A stretch of 64,000 nucleotides of DNA from Myxocyprinus asiaticus (lineage: Eukaryota > Chordata > Actinopteri > Cypriniformes > Catostomidae). The DNA lies in contig NC_059356.1 of assembly GCF_019703515.2 (NCBI RefSeq), positions 23,316,197 through 23,380,196 of the forward strand. The letters are read 5' to 3'. Below the pieces are notes generated by a model. It searched no databases. It saw nothing but the letters and a program-made list of their open reading frames with translations, and was not told the origin of the DNA. The first letter of the stretch is position 1. Every line of letters begins with the position of its first letter. A program made the position numbers and the translations under genes. Of this stretch, positions 10,768-22,484 are shown piece by piece.

Positions 10768-11856
10768 TATCCCAGAGTTCTGAAATGCTGTATGAGGATT
10801 GTGCAGAAAATTTATATTTTATGGATCATGTATATTAAGCAAAGGAAAATTTCATATGTAGTGTTGAGACACTGTATAACCATGGAAACTCTAATAGTGC
10901 TGGAAGGGTATATGGTAATTTGATCTTAAAAGAAATACCATAGATGAATACATCTGAAATTCTAATTAATGTCTTACACTCCAACACATACTTTCATCGA
11001 GCAAACAGACAAAAAGTCACAAATAAAAAAAAATAAAAAAAACATTCAGGGTATATAGTTCAAATCTTTGTTTATCCATCCGTGTGTGTATTTTACAGGG
11101 TGGGCAGGGAGTTGGTGATTTGAAGCTAAGGTTTTCCCTCTCAGGGATAATTTCAGACCCATAAGTTTAGACAGCTTTGAAGCATTAAAGTTCTTGCAGG
11201 AAAAGAGTTCAAAGCAATATGTTGCTAGGCAGCTGATGTGGCATAATATTTAGCCCCTGCCTAGGACGCTTACAGAAAACGTACTGTATGTGTGTGTATT
11301 TTTAAAATTTGTGAGTCCACACTGAAATAAAAATTACATACTGCTTTGAACGGATATGCAATGTCTTTAATCTCAAGAGTAATTTTGAATCTCTGCCCAT
11401 GGAGAGCCAATGCATGAAGATTTACAACAATCTCAACCAATCAGGCCATCCCCTCAGTCAAGCACATGCCAGAGGCTCAGATGAAATTCTTTTACACAAA
11501 ATTTCATTTAGGCATTCTCTTGGTTTTCATGAGGAAACTTCAGAACTTGCAGGGAATTAACAATAATAGCAGAGGGAGACAGTGGAAGCTTTTTGAAAAA
11601 AGAAAAAAAAAAAAAAAAGCTGTGAAGAAAATGAAAAACTAAGAGTAGAATTGAAAGCAGCAAGACATGGAAAGAAGACTTCATTTACAATCCAACTGCC
11701 ATTTAGAGAGAGGCAGAGAGATAGAGTGGGACTGTGTGCTCCTAGAGTATTTGATACAGACTTTTTTGCTTTTTGGTTAAAAGTTGGGATTCAAATCGTA
11801 TGCTCACTTAGCCAGTTAATATAGATCTGAGATGTCTAATTAAGTTTTCCATTAAG
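10768..11856. other. Non-coding stretch, no gene seen
   Basis: AT-rich DNA with poly-A runs near 11023-11041 and 11600-11620. No ORF with recognisable content and no repeat with clear ends. Confidence 0.5.
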
Positions 11857-12420
11857 TGTCAGGAATAGAGAGGCTCAGGACCCAAGTGCAGAGTTAAAAA
11901 AAAAAAAAAATAAAGGATTTATTAATACAAATACAAACCAAAACTCCCACAAGGGGGGAAAAACAAACATAAACTACCCCGTAGGGGAAAAAAGGTAATC
12001 CAGGGCTGGGGCAGAAGGCAGCGGGGAAACAGGACCAACCGGACCAGGTAGGGATGAACAGGACAGGAAACTCGACCAACAGACTGGAATAAACAAACAA
12101 ATACACAGGACTGACTGGAAACAAGACAAACTGGCACAGGACAGCAAACACGAGGAGACTAAAATAGGGAGAGAAATCAACAGGTTAACAAGACAGGGCA
12201 GGTGTGACTAATAAACTAATAATGGGCAAACAAGGAGGCGGGGTATGATGTAAGACAGAGAAACATGCAGCGATACAGAAACAAAACAAAGCCACGTACT
12301 CTCACAAGACAACAAAAACACTCGAATGGCATGAGCGCACATCGCCAAGACAATAAGGCAATATACGTGCCCATGCCAACCAACAAACAAGACGAGAGAA
12401 TGTGTAGCAACACCGAAGTC
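11857..12420 (-). mobile_element. LTR-like repeat, 3' part
   Basis: Read on the minus strand this piece contains an AATAAA signal, then CTCTGCACTTGGGTCCTGAG, and ends CCTGACA. The 5' counterpart appears to lie at 18310-18890, beginning TGTCACGGTCCTGTC. TG...CA ends and the polyadenylation signal suggest a solo LTR or similar terminal repeat. The L2-type LINE separates the halves. No matching target duplication was found, so the joint identity is an inference. The C/T-rich minus-strand ORFs here are not genes. Confidence 0.45.
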
Positions 12421-12730
12421 AATCAAGTCATTTTTATTTGTATATCGCTTTTCACAACATACATCGTTTCAAAGCAGCTTTACAGGAAATCTTGCATTAA
12501 CAAAAAATGAAACTGTAATATCTATAAAATCTTAGAGTGATTATTGTGTAGTTTGATTAAATATTACTGTAAATTGTGTATTGAAATTAAATAATAATTG
12601 TATTTAGAACCTCTGTGAGCAAGCTTAAGGCGACTGTGGCAAGGAACACAAAACTCCATAAGATGTTGGTTAATGGAGAAAAATAACCTTGGAAGAAACC
12701 AGGCTCACTGTGGGAGCCAGTTCTCCTCTG
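12421..12730 (-). repeat. L2-type LINE 3' untranslated end
   Basis: The minus strand reads GAGCCTGGTTTCTTCCAAGG, then CCTTGCCACAGTCGCC, then CTGTAAAGCTGCTTTGAAAC and AAAAGCGATATACAAATAAA, ending in short TGACTTGATTG-type repeats. This is the conserved 3' module by which L2-type reverse transcriptases and their SINE partners prime. Confidence 0.8.
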
Positions 12731-12863
12731 ACTAAACAACATGAATATAATGGCAATATTAGTTATGTATGTGTAGTGCATGTCATGGTTTTAAATTTGT
12801 AAATTAAATAAGCGTTAAGGTCAATTGTTTATAAAACAAAAAAAAAAAATATTTTATATATAT

Positions 12864-13110
12864 TGTTACACCCGCAGCACCTGCCATCTCCCCTGAACGC
12901 CGCCAGAGGTCGCCATCACCTGAGTTTTAACATTTCACGAACTACATTTCCCATAATCCTCCAGTCAGACTGATTACTCTTCCACCTGTATCACATTTAA
13001 CTCTGTCTATTTAAGTTCCCAGTTTCCACGCATTCAACGCAAAGTCTTGTTTGCCTAGTCTACAATTCTGAGCGTTATTACTATCATTGATTACCCTGTG
13101 TTTGACTGAC
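12864..13110 (+). mobile_element. LTR-like insertion in LINE 3' UTR
   Basis: It begins TGTTACACCC, contains a CACCTGTATCACATTTAACT segment and a TATTTAAG promoter-like box, and ends near GACTGACA. LINE 3'-UTR sequence lies on both sides. The right edge and target duplication are uncertain. A second piece with a similar TGTTACA start is at 13681-13978. Confidence 0.4.
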
Positions 13111-13335
13111 ATGTAGCAGTGGAGTCCGACACCAAGCAGGAACAGAGCTGGATCTGGCTGGCTCTGGTAACCTCAGGATATGAATCCCAAGGTTGAGACA
13201 TGGAAACAAAAAATGTATATTAGCGTAGATGCCATTCAATTTTATTTATAGATCATGATGGATGTTTCTGGTTCTGGCAGACCTAACTAAAGAAGCCTAA
13301 TTGTGAGTTGAAGGATAAATTAGGTGTATACCTGG

Positions 13336-13680
13336 CTAAATAGATGTCTTTAGTCTAGACTTTAACTGAGTGAGTGTGTCTGCATCCCGAACAGTGTTAG
13401 GGAGACTATTCCATAGTTTAGGAGCCAAGTATGAAAAAGATCTACCTCCTTTTGTGGACTTTGATATTCTTGAAATTATTAACAAGCCCAAATTTTGTGA
13501 TCGTAATGAACGTGACAGAATATAGCATGTCAGAAGGTCACTTAAGTACTGTGGAGCTAGACCATTCAAAGATTTGTATGTAGTTAACAGAATTTTAAAA
13601 TTAACAGGTAGCCAATGTAACGATAGAATGGGGCTAATATGATCATATATCTTGGTAATAGTCAGCACTCTGGCAGCTGC
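13336..13680 (-). pseudogene. LINE reverse transcriptase, C-terminal fragment
   Basis: An open minus-strand frame encodes the conserved tail of L2/CR1-group ORF2: KIYDHISPILSLHWLPV, then LNGLAPQYLSDLL, then GRSFSYLAPKLWNSLP, ending RLKTSI and a stop. The frame is open through the junction at 13680 (Ala-Ala-Ala-Arg-Val), where LINE homology stops. The catalytic RT domain should lie upstream but is absent, replaced by 13681-13978 and a deletion. It encodes no functional enzyme. Confidence 0.85.
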
Positions 13681-13978
13681 AGAAGTACTTTCAAACTTTT
13701 AATAACAATCGCTGGAGTGGAACAAACACTGGAGTAGAACAAACAATAAAGCTAAACATCACAAACTAGTAACGCAACATAACACTTCAAGGACTGATAA
13801 AGGAATGAACAAACAGTAGGGTATATATACAAACAATGACTGATGTTGGAATGGAGAACAGGTGAGGAGGATTGGAAACAGATGGAAGTGATGAGGGCAG
13901 TGGATTCTGGGAGATGTAGTCCGGAGGAAAACTTCATAATAAGAGTCCTTGAAGAACATGAGGGAGACAGACTGTAAC
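13681..13978 (-). mobile_element. LTR-like piece replacing the RT core
   Basis: On the minus strand it starts TGTTACAGTCTG, carries TATATACCC-like promoter words and ends ...AGTACTTCTGCA next to the RT C-terminal fragment. On the other side LINE frame resumes (LKEVFPVIS). About 1.2-1.5 kb of RT sequence is missing across this junction, so an insertion was combined with a deletion. The LTR identity is tentative. Confidence 0.4.
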
Positions 13979-14007
13979 ACTGAGATTACTGGAAAGACCT
14001 CTTTTAA

Positions 14008-15432
14008 CCCTCTGGGGTCTAAGGGTGTTTTGGGCCCTGGAGAAGTTTTGACATGCCTTGCCATTTGTGCTTTTTTTAGTTGCTTAAAAACATATTAATG
14101 GCTAAAGTCTGATAACACTGTATTCAGCACAAACTGGGCTACAATAATATGTGAGCAACATGTATGTACATTGTATTTGTTTGTATTTTTGAGAAAATAA
14201 CGTTTATGCGTGTTTTTTGAAAACTAAAATTAAGTCACTGAAATAAGGCCATATAACACATACTAAACATTTGTTCACAAGACTTTTGAGAACCGGATCT
14301 TGTAGCCTAGTGTTTTTGCTATAAAATGATGTGAAAACCATCCTGATCACTCATTCATACAAAACAATATAGTCATTTAACTTTTGTAAGACACTTTTAG
14401 TGTTAGAAAGGCCATATGCGAGGAGGCATGGATGATCATGAATATTGATGTGATTCACACCTGAGGAGACAAACACCCCTCCCCTGAGAGAGAATGAATG
14501 TTTGTAGCTTATTCACAAAATCAAGTTTAAGTTAAAAGAAGTAATCTGACTATACATTTTGTTTACATAAAGACTTTACTTTAGACCTACACTACCATTT
14601 AAAAGTTTTAGATCAGTAAGATTTTTTTGTTTTTAAAAAAGTCTCTTCTGCTCACCAAAGCTGCATTTATTTGATCCAAAATACAGCAAAAACAGTGATA
14701 TTATGAAATATTTTTACAATTTAAAATAACTTTTCTATTTGAATATATTGTAAAATGCAATTTATAGATTCCTGCTCTTCTTCTGAGGAAAATGTGAACT
14801 CTTCATCACTATCCAGGACCATCTGTAGAGCTTCCTCACCTGTGTAGCGTGCCATTATCCAAACATGCAGGAAAGTGAATGAATCTGATGATGAACTTGA
14901 TGATTTTTAAGGCATTGTTGGGGGCATTTACCATTTGCATTGATCGCCTCAGCACATTACAGTATGAATAGCGCGCTCTGCTGGTGGGTGTGATCACATT
15001 AGCGATAATGAGCTGAGCCAGGAGAAATTGTACATTGCTTTTTTCATACAGATTACATTGCAGGAGAATATTTGTTTTAAATTTGAATTGTTTTATTTAA
15101 AAGTAGACATATTAAGCTTTCTTTAGACTTCTTTAGTTTGTGTGATAAGTATTCGCGGAGTTTCAGTTCATTTTTGTGACGTGTTTCAGAAAGATGCTCA
15201 CGGAGACAGAGACGGCTGAAAGCGCACTGTGTTTATTTTCTTTATTTTACAAAAGCACAAGGTTTTGTTGTTATTGTGAGTGTACACAAATAAAAGTAGA
15301 CACTTTATAGTTTCTAATGATATCTTAGACTTATCTGTATGCCCAAAAATGACGGAGTATTTTAAGTTGTTTCCGCTGTAATGCGGAAAAAATCCAGCAG
15401 GACACGCCGGCACGTCCGTCGACCCCAGAGGG
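14008..15432. mobile_element. piggyBac-like non-autonomous element
   Basis: The ends CCCTCTGGGGTC (14008) and GACCCCAGAGGG (ending 15432) are inverted repeats. TTAA is duplicated at 14004-14007 and 15433-15436. The length is 1,425 bp with no transposase. It sits inside the LINE RT frame, separating DPIPTKLL-type from KEVFPVIS-type residues, which proves that it entered after the LINE. A 5'-end copy of the same family is at 44671. An abundant fish interspersed repeat (about 14585-14775) appears to be embedded in it. Confidence 0.85.
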
Positions 15433-15436
15433 TTAA

Positions 15437-15717
15437 GAGCTTAGTTGGTATTGGATCTAACATACATGTTGTGGCTTTTGATTTTTGATAAGTTTTGTTA
15501 GCTCTTCATGACCTATGACAGCAAAGGATTGAAGTTGATTGTGAGCAAAATTATGAGACACTGTTTTCTGAGGTGCTGTGTCAGTTGATTGCATAGTTCC
15601 GATTTTATTTCTGATTATTACAATTTTATCATTAATGAAATTCATGAAGTTATTACTATTGTGCTGTGACGGAATATCTGGTTCAATCGATGCTTTATTC
15701 CTAACCAATTTAGCCAC
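15437..15717 (-). pseudogene. LINE ORF2, endonuclease-RT linker fragment
   Basis: The minus frame reads AKLVRNKASIEPDIPSQ, then NFMNFINDKI, then GHEELTKLIKNQKPQHVC. This is the usual segment just before RT motif 1 in L2-group LINEs. The frame then continues toward a DPIPTK-like motif, where the TTAA element interrupts it. Broken and not functional. Confidence 0.75.
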
Positions 15718-16030
15718 AGTACTGAATAAACACCTAGGATTGTTGTTGATTATTTTCTAAGAGTTTGACCTGGAAGCTTTTAGTGCCTGTCTGTAGCTAT
15801 AGACACTATCCTTCCATGCACCACGTAATACCTCTAATTTTGTATTCTTACACTTGCGCTCCATTTTCCAAGCTGTCCTCTTGAGAGCACGAGTGTGATC
15901 ATTGTACCACAGTGTGAGGCTTTTTTGTTTAATTTTCTTTAATCGAAGGGGGGTGAGGTATCTCTATCAAGAGTGCTAGAGAAGACTGTATTGATACTTT
16001 CTGTTATTACATCAAGTTCTTCTAGACTTT

Positions 16031-16722
16031 TTAGCTTACTGAGTGAGACAATTCTGGAAGATTATTAGTGAAGCTATCTTTAGTGGTCAAAAGAATAGTT
16101 CTACCTGAACGATAGTGTGGTGTAGGTTGAGTGACATTAGCTGATCGCAACAAACAAGAGACAAGGTAATGATCTGAGATGTCATCACTCTGCAGTAGAA
16201 TTTCTATAGTATCAACATCAACTCCATATGACAGAATTAAATCTAGCATATGATTATGGCGATGAGTTGGTCCTGTCACATTGTGTCTGACTCCATGAGA
16301 GTTGAGAATATCAATAAATGCTAATACCAATGTGTCATTTTCATTATCTATGTGAATGTTGAAGTCACCACCATTTAAAACTCTATCTTCATTAACTACT
16401 AGATTTGATAGAAAATTTGCAAATTCACCAAGGAAACCAGAGTAAGGCCTATGTCATATATATATTGTTGCAACGGCAAAAGATGACAGAGATTTTTTAT
16501 TTATATCTGATGGTGTCATATTAAGCATTATTAATTTAAAAGACTTAAACTTATATTCGTCCTCTGAGTAATACTAAAAACTTCAATGTAAACTGTAGCA
16601 ACACCTCCTCCTCGACCCTTCAGACGAGGCTCATTTTTATAACAATAACCTTGGGGAGTAGATTCGTTTAAACTAATATATTCATCTGGTTTAAGCCAGG
16701 TTTCAGTCAAACACATGCGCAT
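16031..16722 (-). pseudogene. LINE apurinic-type endonuclease domain (broken)
   Basis: Two out-of-phase minus-strand pieces. 16722-16531 has CLTETWLKPDEYISLNE (catalytic Glu in TETW) and the glycine-rich GRGGGVATVY loop. 16330-16031 has a GPTHRHNHMLDLILS segment and the catalytic SDHYLV motif (Asp-His). Between them the frame is shifted and partly lost. An intact version nicks DNA to prime reverse transcription. A related start is seen on the plus strand at 63762-63860. Confidence 0.85.
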
Positions 16723-17083
16723 CCAAGCGCATGTGTTTGGAGCGCATCCAAACTATGATCTGTAATAATTTAATTTACAATTAGTGCTTTGGTAGAAAGA
16801 GATCTAATGTTTAGTAGCCCTACCTTTATGTGATGTTTATCTTCAAAAAAACCTTTTTTTTTTTTCCAAGTTTGACCTTAATCAAAATTTTTCTAAATGA
16901 TTTAGTGACAGTTCTGTGTTTGGTAGTTTAGGGAACAGACACAGTCTCTATGTGACATCTAGGTGGTACAGTCTCTATGTGATGTAGTTTATGTGACCTG
17001 TGTGATGTCTCAAGGTAGCTAGCAGACGTTCGGATTAACAAGTTTGTCTGCTTCCTGACCAGGGCCCCAGTTAGTCAAATACT

Positions 17084-17965
17084 TCATCACTTTAAGCAAT
17101 CATTATTAAGATTATGAGCCAAATTACTAGAGAGGAGAGTGGCACCTTCCCTGGAGGGATAGAGTCTGTCTCTCTTTAGCAGGTCAGGTCTACCCCAAAA
17201 ACTCCTCCAATTGTCTATAAATCCTATGCTATTCTCCGGACACCACTCAGACATCCAGCCATTCAGTGACACTAATCTACTTTAAATCTTGTCACCACGA
17301 TGAGCAGGGAGGGGGCCAGAGCATATTACAGTGTCTGACATCGTTTTTGCAAGTTCACACACCTCTTTAACATTATCTCTAGTGATTTCCGACTGGCGAA
17401 GCCGGACATCATTAGTGCCGACATAAATAACAATTTTAGAAAATCTAAGTTTAGCATTAGCCAGCACTTGTAAATTTGATCTGATGTCAGATGCTCTGGC
17501 ACCCGAAATGCATTTAACAATAGTGGCTGGAGTCTATATTTCCATGTTCCTTACAATAGAATCTCCAATTATTAGGGCTCTTTCAACATGATTCTCAGTG
17601 GGTGCATCACTGAGTGGGGAGAATCGATTGGAAACTCTAACAGGAACGGGAGAGTGGTGTCGCTTTGCTGAGCGATTATGCTGCCAAGATGTCACCCAAT
17701 TGCCCTGCTGCTGGGGCTCTTCAGCCAGAACCATAATGTGTGTGTTGCTCACTGTACTACCAGCATCCGAAACAGTATCTACCGGCTTCTCTTTCTCACT
17801 GACCTCCACTAGCGTTCGGATGCGTGTCTCTAACTCATTAATCTTTTCCATCAGCTTGACTAATTCCTTACATTTATCACATGTAAACCCCTCACTGCTG
17901 ACAGAAGAAGCTATAGTAAACATGTGGCATGCAATGCAGGAAGCAATAACATGAGCAGATGCCAT
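17084..17965 (-). pseudogene. LINE ORF1 with SGNH esterase domain
   Basis: One ~293-codon frame with two in-frame stops (plus-strand 17534-17536 and 17279-17281) and no frameshift that I can see. The N-terminus has a CxxCH...CDKC cysteine pattern, then a heptad-like CKELVKLMEKINELETRIRT coiled coil, a linker and an SGNH hydrolase fold. Its block I GDS is in ALIIGDSIVRN and its GTND is in [10 protein letters not shown]. The final Asp-x-x-His block reads [10 protein letters not shown], so the expected catalytic His appears to be Tyr. In L2/CR1 LINEs this ORF binds RNA, and the esterase is proposed to act on lipids or membranes. Here it is dead. Confidence 0.85.
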
Positions 17966-18309
17966 GACTTACCGCAATTGTTTCATGTTGTGGTAGTTGT
18001 TGTGGTTGTTCTTGAGCGGCAAGGGTTTGAGATAGATGGGGTTCCTAATCAGCAGACATTTGAGACTGATGCAATAATCTGTGTAAAACACAGTGAAGAA
18101 AACGAATGCACACGAGATGTAGACAAGCGGAAAAAAAGGAAAAAAGAAAGAAAAAACGAGAGAAATGGGTGCGTGCGGTAAAATACACACAGATGAATTA
18201 GTAGAAAAGTGGAAAAACCCAAAGCATGTGGTAAAATGGCAAACGATAAAATGATGAACATATAAGAATAAGCAATGCTAAGCAGGCTAGCAAGCTACAA
18301 ACACTCGTG

Positions 18310-18890
18310 CAGCATGCCGTCAGCAACAGGAAGTGACGACAAAGTGATGCCATGCATTCTCACACTAAACGAAACCTGAGCATACATCACGAGGCAAACG
18401 CCACGCGATGCACACAACAGGCGACAAAAACAAGCCAAACACCTGTGCGAGAGTTCGGCCACACACAAACCCAAAATCTCAGACCGAAGTGACCAATCCT
18501 CAGCATAACGTGAAGACAGCTCGCAACCCAGGAGCGCAGCATGACATGAGGCGCACCCGTGTTCACGAGAAACAGACATAAACTATTGAAGCGAATGCAT
18601 GCTGCCAACATGACATAAGCGCGATGCACCCATGTCAATAACACACAGACATGGAGCAGAAGTGTCTGGATCCCAACACAGACCGAAACAAAACCAGACA
18701 GGAAGTCAGGACCTAGACACCATACTCCAGACATGAAACAAGACAGACCGAAGAGCGCACGGCAGGGAATACAACCGAAACCGCACGCTCACACAAAGAC
18801 AGACAACGAAACACAAGACAGACATGGGACGATAATGCCACAATCCTGTCAGACAAAAACCCAGACTAACAGAGTGACAGGACCGTGACA
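18310..18890 (-). mobile_element. LTR-like repeat, 5' part
   Basis: On the minus strand it starts TGTCACGGTCCTGTC at 18890 and runs GC-rich to the 5' end of the L2-type LINE near 18310. It contains internally repeated CATGCTGC-type words. Probably one element with 11857-12420. The minus-strand ORFs up to 115 codons show no domain. The boundary with the LINE 5' UTR is only approximate. Confidence 0.45.
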
Positions 18891-19390
18891 AGATGGTACT
18901 CCATATGTTGTAAACTGTGCAGCAGTGTCCTCTAAATCAATATCTTTGTATCTAAACACACAGGGCCATTCCATCTATGTGTGTGCACAAAGAACATGTG
19001 GAGGCAGGCAAAGCTGTTGGATCCACAGCACATAGACAGAGAGCGAGGACAAAGGGGGAGAGAGAGATAGAGAGAGATAACAATGATTTCAGTGGATAAA
19101 TTTACCACTGTTTTGAGTTTAAGTATGTACACCATTACAATTTATATTACAGCTACAATATCTGCTAGTCACCTTAGTAATATTTGCCTGATTCAGTTGT
19201 ATGCAACTAGCAGTGTTGTATGATAGAAACAGAGATATATACAGCTGCAACTACCTTAACATTTCTCTTCAAAAAAGAAGATGCAGTGACTTCTACACAA
19301 AAACATAAGTGAATTGTTAAATCATTTGTTTGAACTGGTTCATTGCAACTGTCCGAACAAAAAGATTCACTTAAATGTTTTGGATTTTCC

Positions 19391-19429
<39 letters not shown>

Positions 19430-19975
19430 GATGAGAGAGGAAAGCATAGCTCATTGGAAAAAGTAGCTTATTACTGGAAAAACTATCAAACTAATGTGCG
19501 CCACGGAGAACGTTGCCACCCAGGCGACTGCCTCTACTTCCTATGCCAGCATCCACTTCTGGCTCTAGAAATATTAAGAATCATATTGCCATTTGATTAT
19601 AATTTCTGATAAGTTATTAGAAGTGATTTATGCTTTAGGGGATTTGCAAAAATGTTTAGTCTTTCATTGGCTCAGCTTGCATAATTTCGTCTGGAAACGA
19701 TACATCACTTTAACAGCATGTCCTCTAAACAAACATTTCCTGTTTTCACTCACTCACTCACTCCCTCTCTGCGTCCTCTCCTTCCAATTTCATGCGTTGT
19801 GACTTTAAGTGTTGTGCAATAATTAAAGTTCATCGTATCGATGAGTGCAAGCTTAGAAGTTGCACACAAAAAAATACACACACAGTGAAAGTGGGAAAGT
19901 TTTGCTCTCAAACAAGAAAGTTATACACTACACACAAATTAAAGTAAAAAATAAAATAAAATATATATTTAGATA
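18891..19975. other. Non-coding stretch with (GA)n tract
   Basis: No gene seen. A (GA)n microsatellite lies at 19392-19427, and an AC/TC-rich short repeat (CTCACTCACTCAC) near 19745-19765. Nothing else could be assigned. Confidence 0.5.
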
Positions 19976-20252
19976 AACTCAGCAAAAAAGAAAGATCCCT
20001 TTTTCAGGACACTGTATTTTAAAGATAATTTTGTAAAAATCCAAATAACTTTACAGATCTTTATTGTAAAGGGTTTAAATAATGTTTTCCATGCTTGTTC
20101 AATGAACCATAAACAATTAATGAACATGCACCTGTGGAACGGTCGTTAAGACACTAACAGCTTATAGACAGTAGGCAATTAAGGTCACAGTTATAAAAAT
20201 TTAGGACACTAAAGAGACCTTTCTACTGACTCTGAAAAACACCAAAAGAAAA

Positions 20253-20598
20253 ATGCCCAGGGTCCCTGCTCGTCTGCGTGAACGTGCCTCAGGCATGCTG
20301 CATGGAGGCATGAGGACTGCAGATGTGGCCACGGCAATAAATTGCAATGTCCATATTGTGAGACACCTAAGACTGTCTTCCAGGGAGACAGAAAGCACAG
20401 CTGATCATCCTCGCAGTGGCAGACCACGTGTAACAACACCTGCACAGGATCGGTACATCCGAATATCACACCTGCGGGACAGGTACAGGATGGCAACAAC
20501 AACTGCCCGAGTTACACCAGGAGTGCACAACCCCTCCATAAGTGCTCAGACTGTCCACAATAGGCTGAGAGAGGCTGGACTGAGGGCTTGTAGGCCTG
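20253..20598 (+). pseudogene. Tc1-like transposase, N-terminal part
   Basis: Starts MPRVPARLRERASGML. A helix-turn-helix (TADVATAINCNVHIVRHLR), a GRPRVT minor-groove motif linker, and a second helix-turn-helix (SAQTVHNRLREAGLR) cover the DNA-binding half. The frame runs into the inserted element after ACRPV and stops soon after in foreign sequence. The catalytic half resumes at 25550. Confidence 0.88.
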
Positions 20599-20922
20599 TG
20601 TTGGGCCTCATGTATTCAGATAGAAGCTACGCGTAGAAATGTGCCCCTGAGAAACCCAGGGACACACGCTAGGAGCCGAGCTGCCCCTAGTGGTACAGTC
20701 TCTGACTTCCTCCTCCAAGACACCTTTCAAGCTCCTCCAGCGGCCCACTGGTTGGAGGCAGGTGCCCCTCCTTACAGTTGCCCCCCCAGTCAGTTTTCAG
20801 TAACGCCACCGTGTGTTTCACACCGACTGATTCCACACCACAGAGGGGGGAAAATTACTTTCAAGCCCAGAGTGGTGTAAGCGGCTCGAAGATCCCATTA
20901 GCCAGGGAGCTGTACGCTTCCC

Positions 20923-21989
20923 ATGGTCCACCCCCACACGTCGACTGGACTCCTTCCTCATCGCTATAGCAATCCGAGTGACTATGGTGTTTCGGATGAC
21001 TCTGACGACCCGTGGTCATACCGACACCAAGGCTTGCGCATCCGACAACTCGAGTCCCTCGCAGGGGACATAGAGTGCTTTGACCCAAGTAATCAAGATT
21101 CAAACATCGACAATTATCTCAGAGAACTTGAGTATTGCCTGGTTGACTTGAAAAACTCAAGCTCATATGGAAGACCACAGTAAGGAGTGTCCATGTGTTC
21201 GTGGAAACGCTACCGACTGGTACCCGAAACCACTACTCAGCTCTGTGTAAAGCCCTACGCAAGGAGAATTCGCTGTATATCGATGAAGCCTCCGCTACCA
21301 TAGGTGCTTTCGCCATCACCCAGAAGAGGCACGAGCCTCCGCATGAGTATTACAGACGCCTGAGAACCACATACTTCCAAGGAAGTAACGAACCAGGTCT
21401 GGAGGAGGAACGAGCTTTCAAGTCTCTTTTCCTTCACAACCTCCACGAGTGTGTGCGATATGACGTCATGATGCACTGCAGAAAGGGCAACCCCACCATG
21501 CAGGAAATCAGAAGGTACGTGCAACTGGCATGGGAGACACACGTGCGCCCTGCCCGAGGGCATGAAGGCGATGCCGGAGTCCTGGGGATCCAAGCCTCAG
21601 AACATGCAGACCTAGCGTTTGTAGGCAACAAAATGCCTCGCATTAAGGTGAATGCTAGAACAGGACCCCAGAGGTGCCGATCATCCCACCAGCCAGGTAG
21701 GCAACAGAACCAGGGGGGTGGTGACCAGACACACCCCCAGGGTCATGGCAGGCCTAAACGACAAAACGTTCGCCGGCCAAAAGGAAAGGCGCGGTTCCAA
21801 CGAAAACCCAAACAAGAAGGTGAGTGGGTAGACAAGATTTCAAACCCCCTCAGAGAACAAGATTTGAGAAAGGAAATGGAAGATATGAGATGCTTGACTG
21901 AGTTAGTAACGAAGCTTGACGTGCTCTGTCGTTCACCAGGTCCACCGAACTCCTCAAAGGAACACGGCACTGAAACCCCGTCAGTATGA
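20923..21989 (+). pseudogene. Gag-like protein of the retroelement
   Basis: Two frames joined by a frameshift near 21150-21190: 20923-21183 (capsid start, with FDPSNQDSNIDNYLRELEY) and 21195-21989 (264 codons with TQKRHEPPHEYYRRLRTTYF and EERAFKSLFLHNLHECVRYD). A Gln/Gly/Arg-Lys-rich tail (about residues 155-225 of the second frame) would bind nucleic acid in place of a zinc knuckle. No cysteine knuckle is seen. Gag builds the particle core. The same gag type occurs in other fish LTR elements as I recall them. Confidence 0.75.
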
Positions 21990-22089
21990 CTAGATGATGT
22001 ACCCCCTCCAATTAACGCCAAAGTTTACTTTGTAGGTTGGGGAAAGTTTCTCCCAACATGCCACACCCTCCTTTTCTGACCTTCTTGGG

Positions 22090-22480
22090 CAATCTGTTCC
22101 ATAAGGGCAATGCCTAACGCATGGGTGCATCAGCTCCCACGCACTACTCGACACTGGTTCCGAAATAAGTCTAATGGGTTCCAACACCTTCGCAGAGGTG
22201 GCTAGAGCAAAGCTCTCCCATGGCAAACCGTTATAGACAGAGACCTGCAACGTAAGCATCACAAGCTACACGCAAGATAGGTCGTCTATCACAAAATGGG
22301 CCTGGATTGACACCCTTCAAGGGATGATGCTAATAGACCCTGTTTACATATGTCCCATTAATATGGAACCACTGTTAATTGGCCAGGACCTACTGAACTG
22401 AGTGGCTCTGCTCATTGACTGCTGTCATGGACATGTGGGCTCAGGTTGACATACCGAGACCACTTGGTCCAGAAAACAGT
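22090..22480 (+). pseudogene. Retroviral-type aspartic protease remnant
   Basis: The frame beginning at 22126 reads CISSHALLDTGSEISLMGS, containing the DTG catalytic triad (Asp codon 22150-22152) with hydrophobic residues before it. About 60 codons later, in another frame, a PLLIGQDLLN segment resembles the C-terminal ILGRD-like block. At least one stop and one frameshift separate the blocks. It would cleave the polyprotein if intact. Confidence 0.7.
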
Positions 22481-22484
22481 TTGC

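Larger units (their letters stand above)
12421..18309 (-). mobile_element. L2-type LINE (decayed, interrupted)
   Basis: Pieces of one non-LTR retrotransposon lie in order on the minus strand: a 5' untranslated region (about 18310-17970), ORF1 with coiled coil and SGNH esterase (17965-17084), endonuclease (16722-16031), the start of the reverse-transcriptase region (15717-15437), the RT C-terminus (13680-13336), and a 3' UTR ending in an ATACAAATAAAAATGACTTG tail at 12421. Most of the RT core is missing. Three insertions interrupt it (12864-13100, 13681-13978, 14008-15432). A plus-strand relative occupies 58425-63867. The CR1/L2 group is supported by the esterase ORF1 and the tail. The exact family is not certain. 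Confidence 0.85.

Noticed and set aside
11894..12426. Hydrophobic minus-strand frames resembling membrane proteins
   Set aside because: A T/C-rich LTR-like strand gives Leu/Phe/Ser-rich translations in all three frames.
16700..16750. Palindromic AAACACATGCGCATCC / GCGCATGTGTTTGG as a regulatory site
   Set aside because: A short local palindrome inside the decayed LINE, most simply a small templated duplication.
18295..18891. Three overlapping minus-strand frames up to 115 codons, hydrophobic and Cys-rich
   Set aside because: They lie in an LTR-like repeat, overlap in different frames and have no recognised domain.
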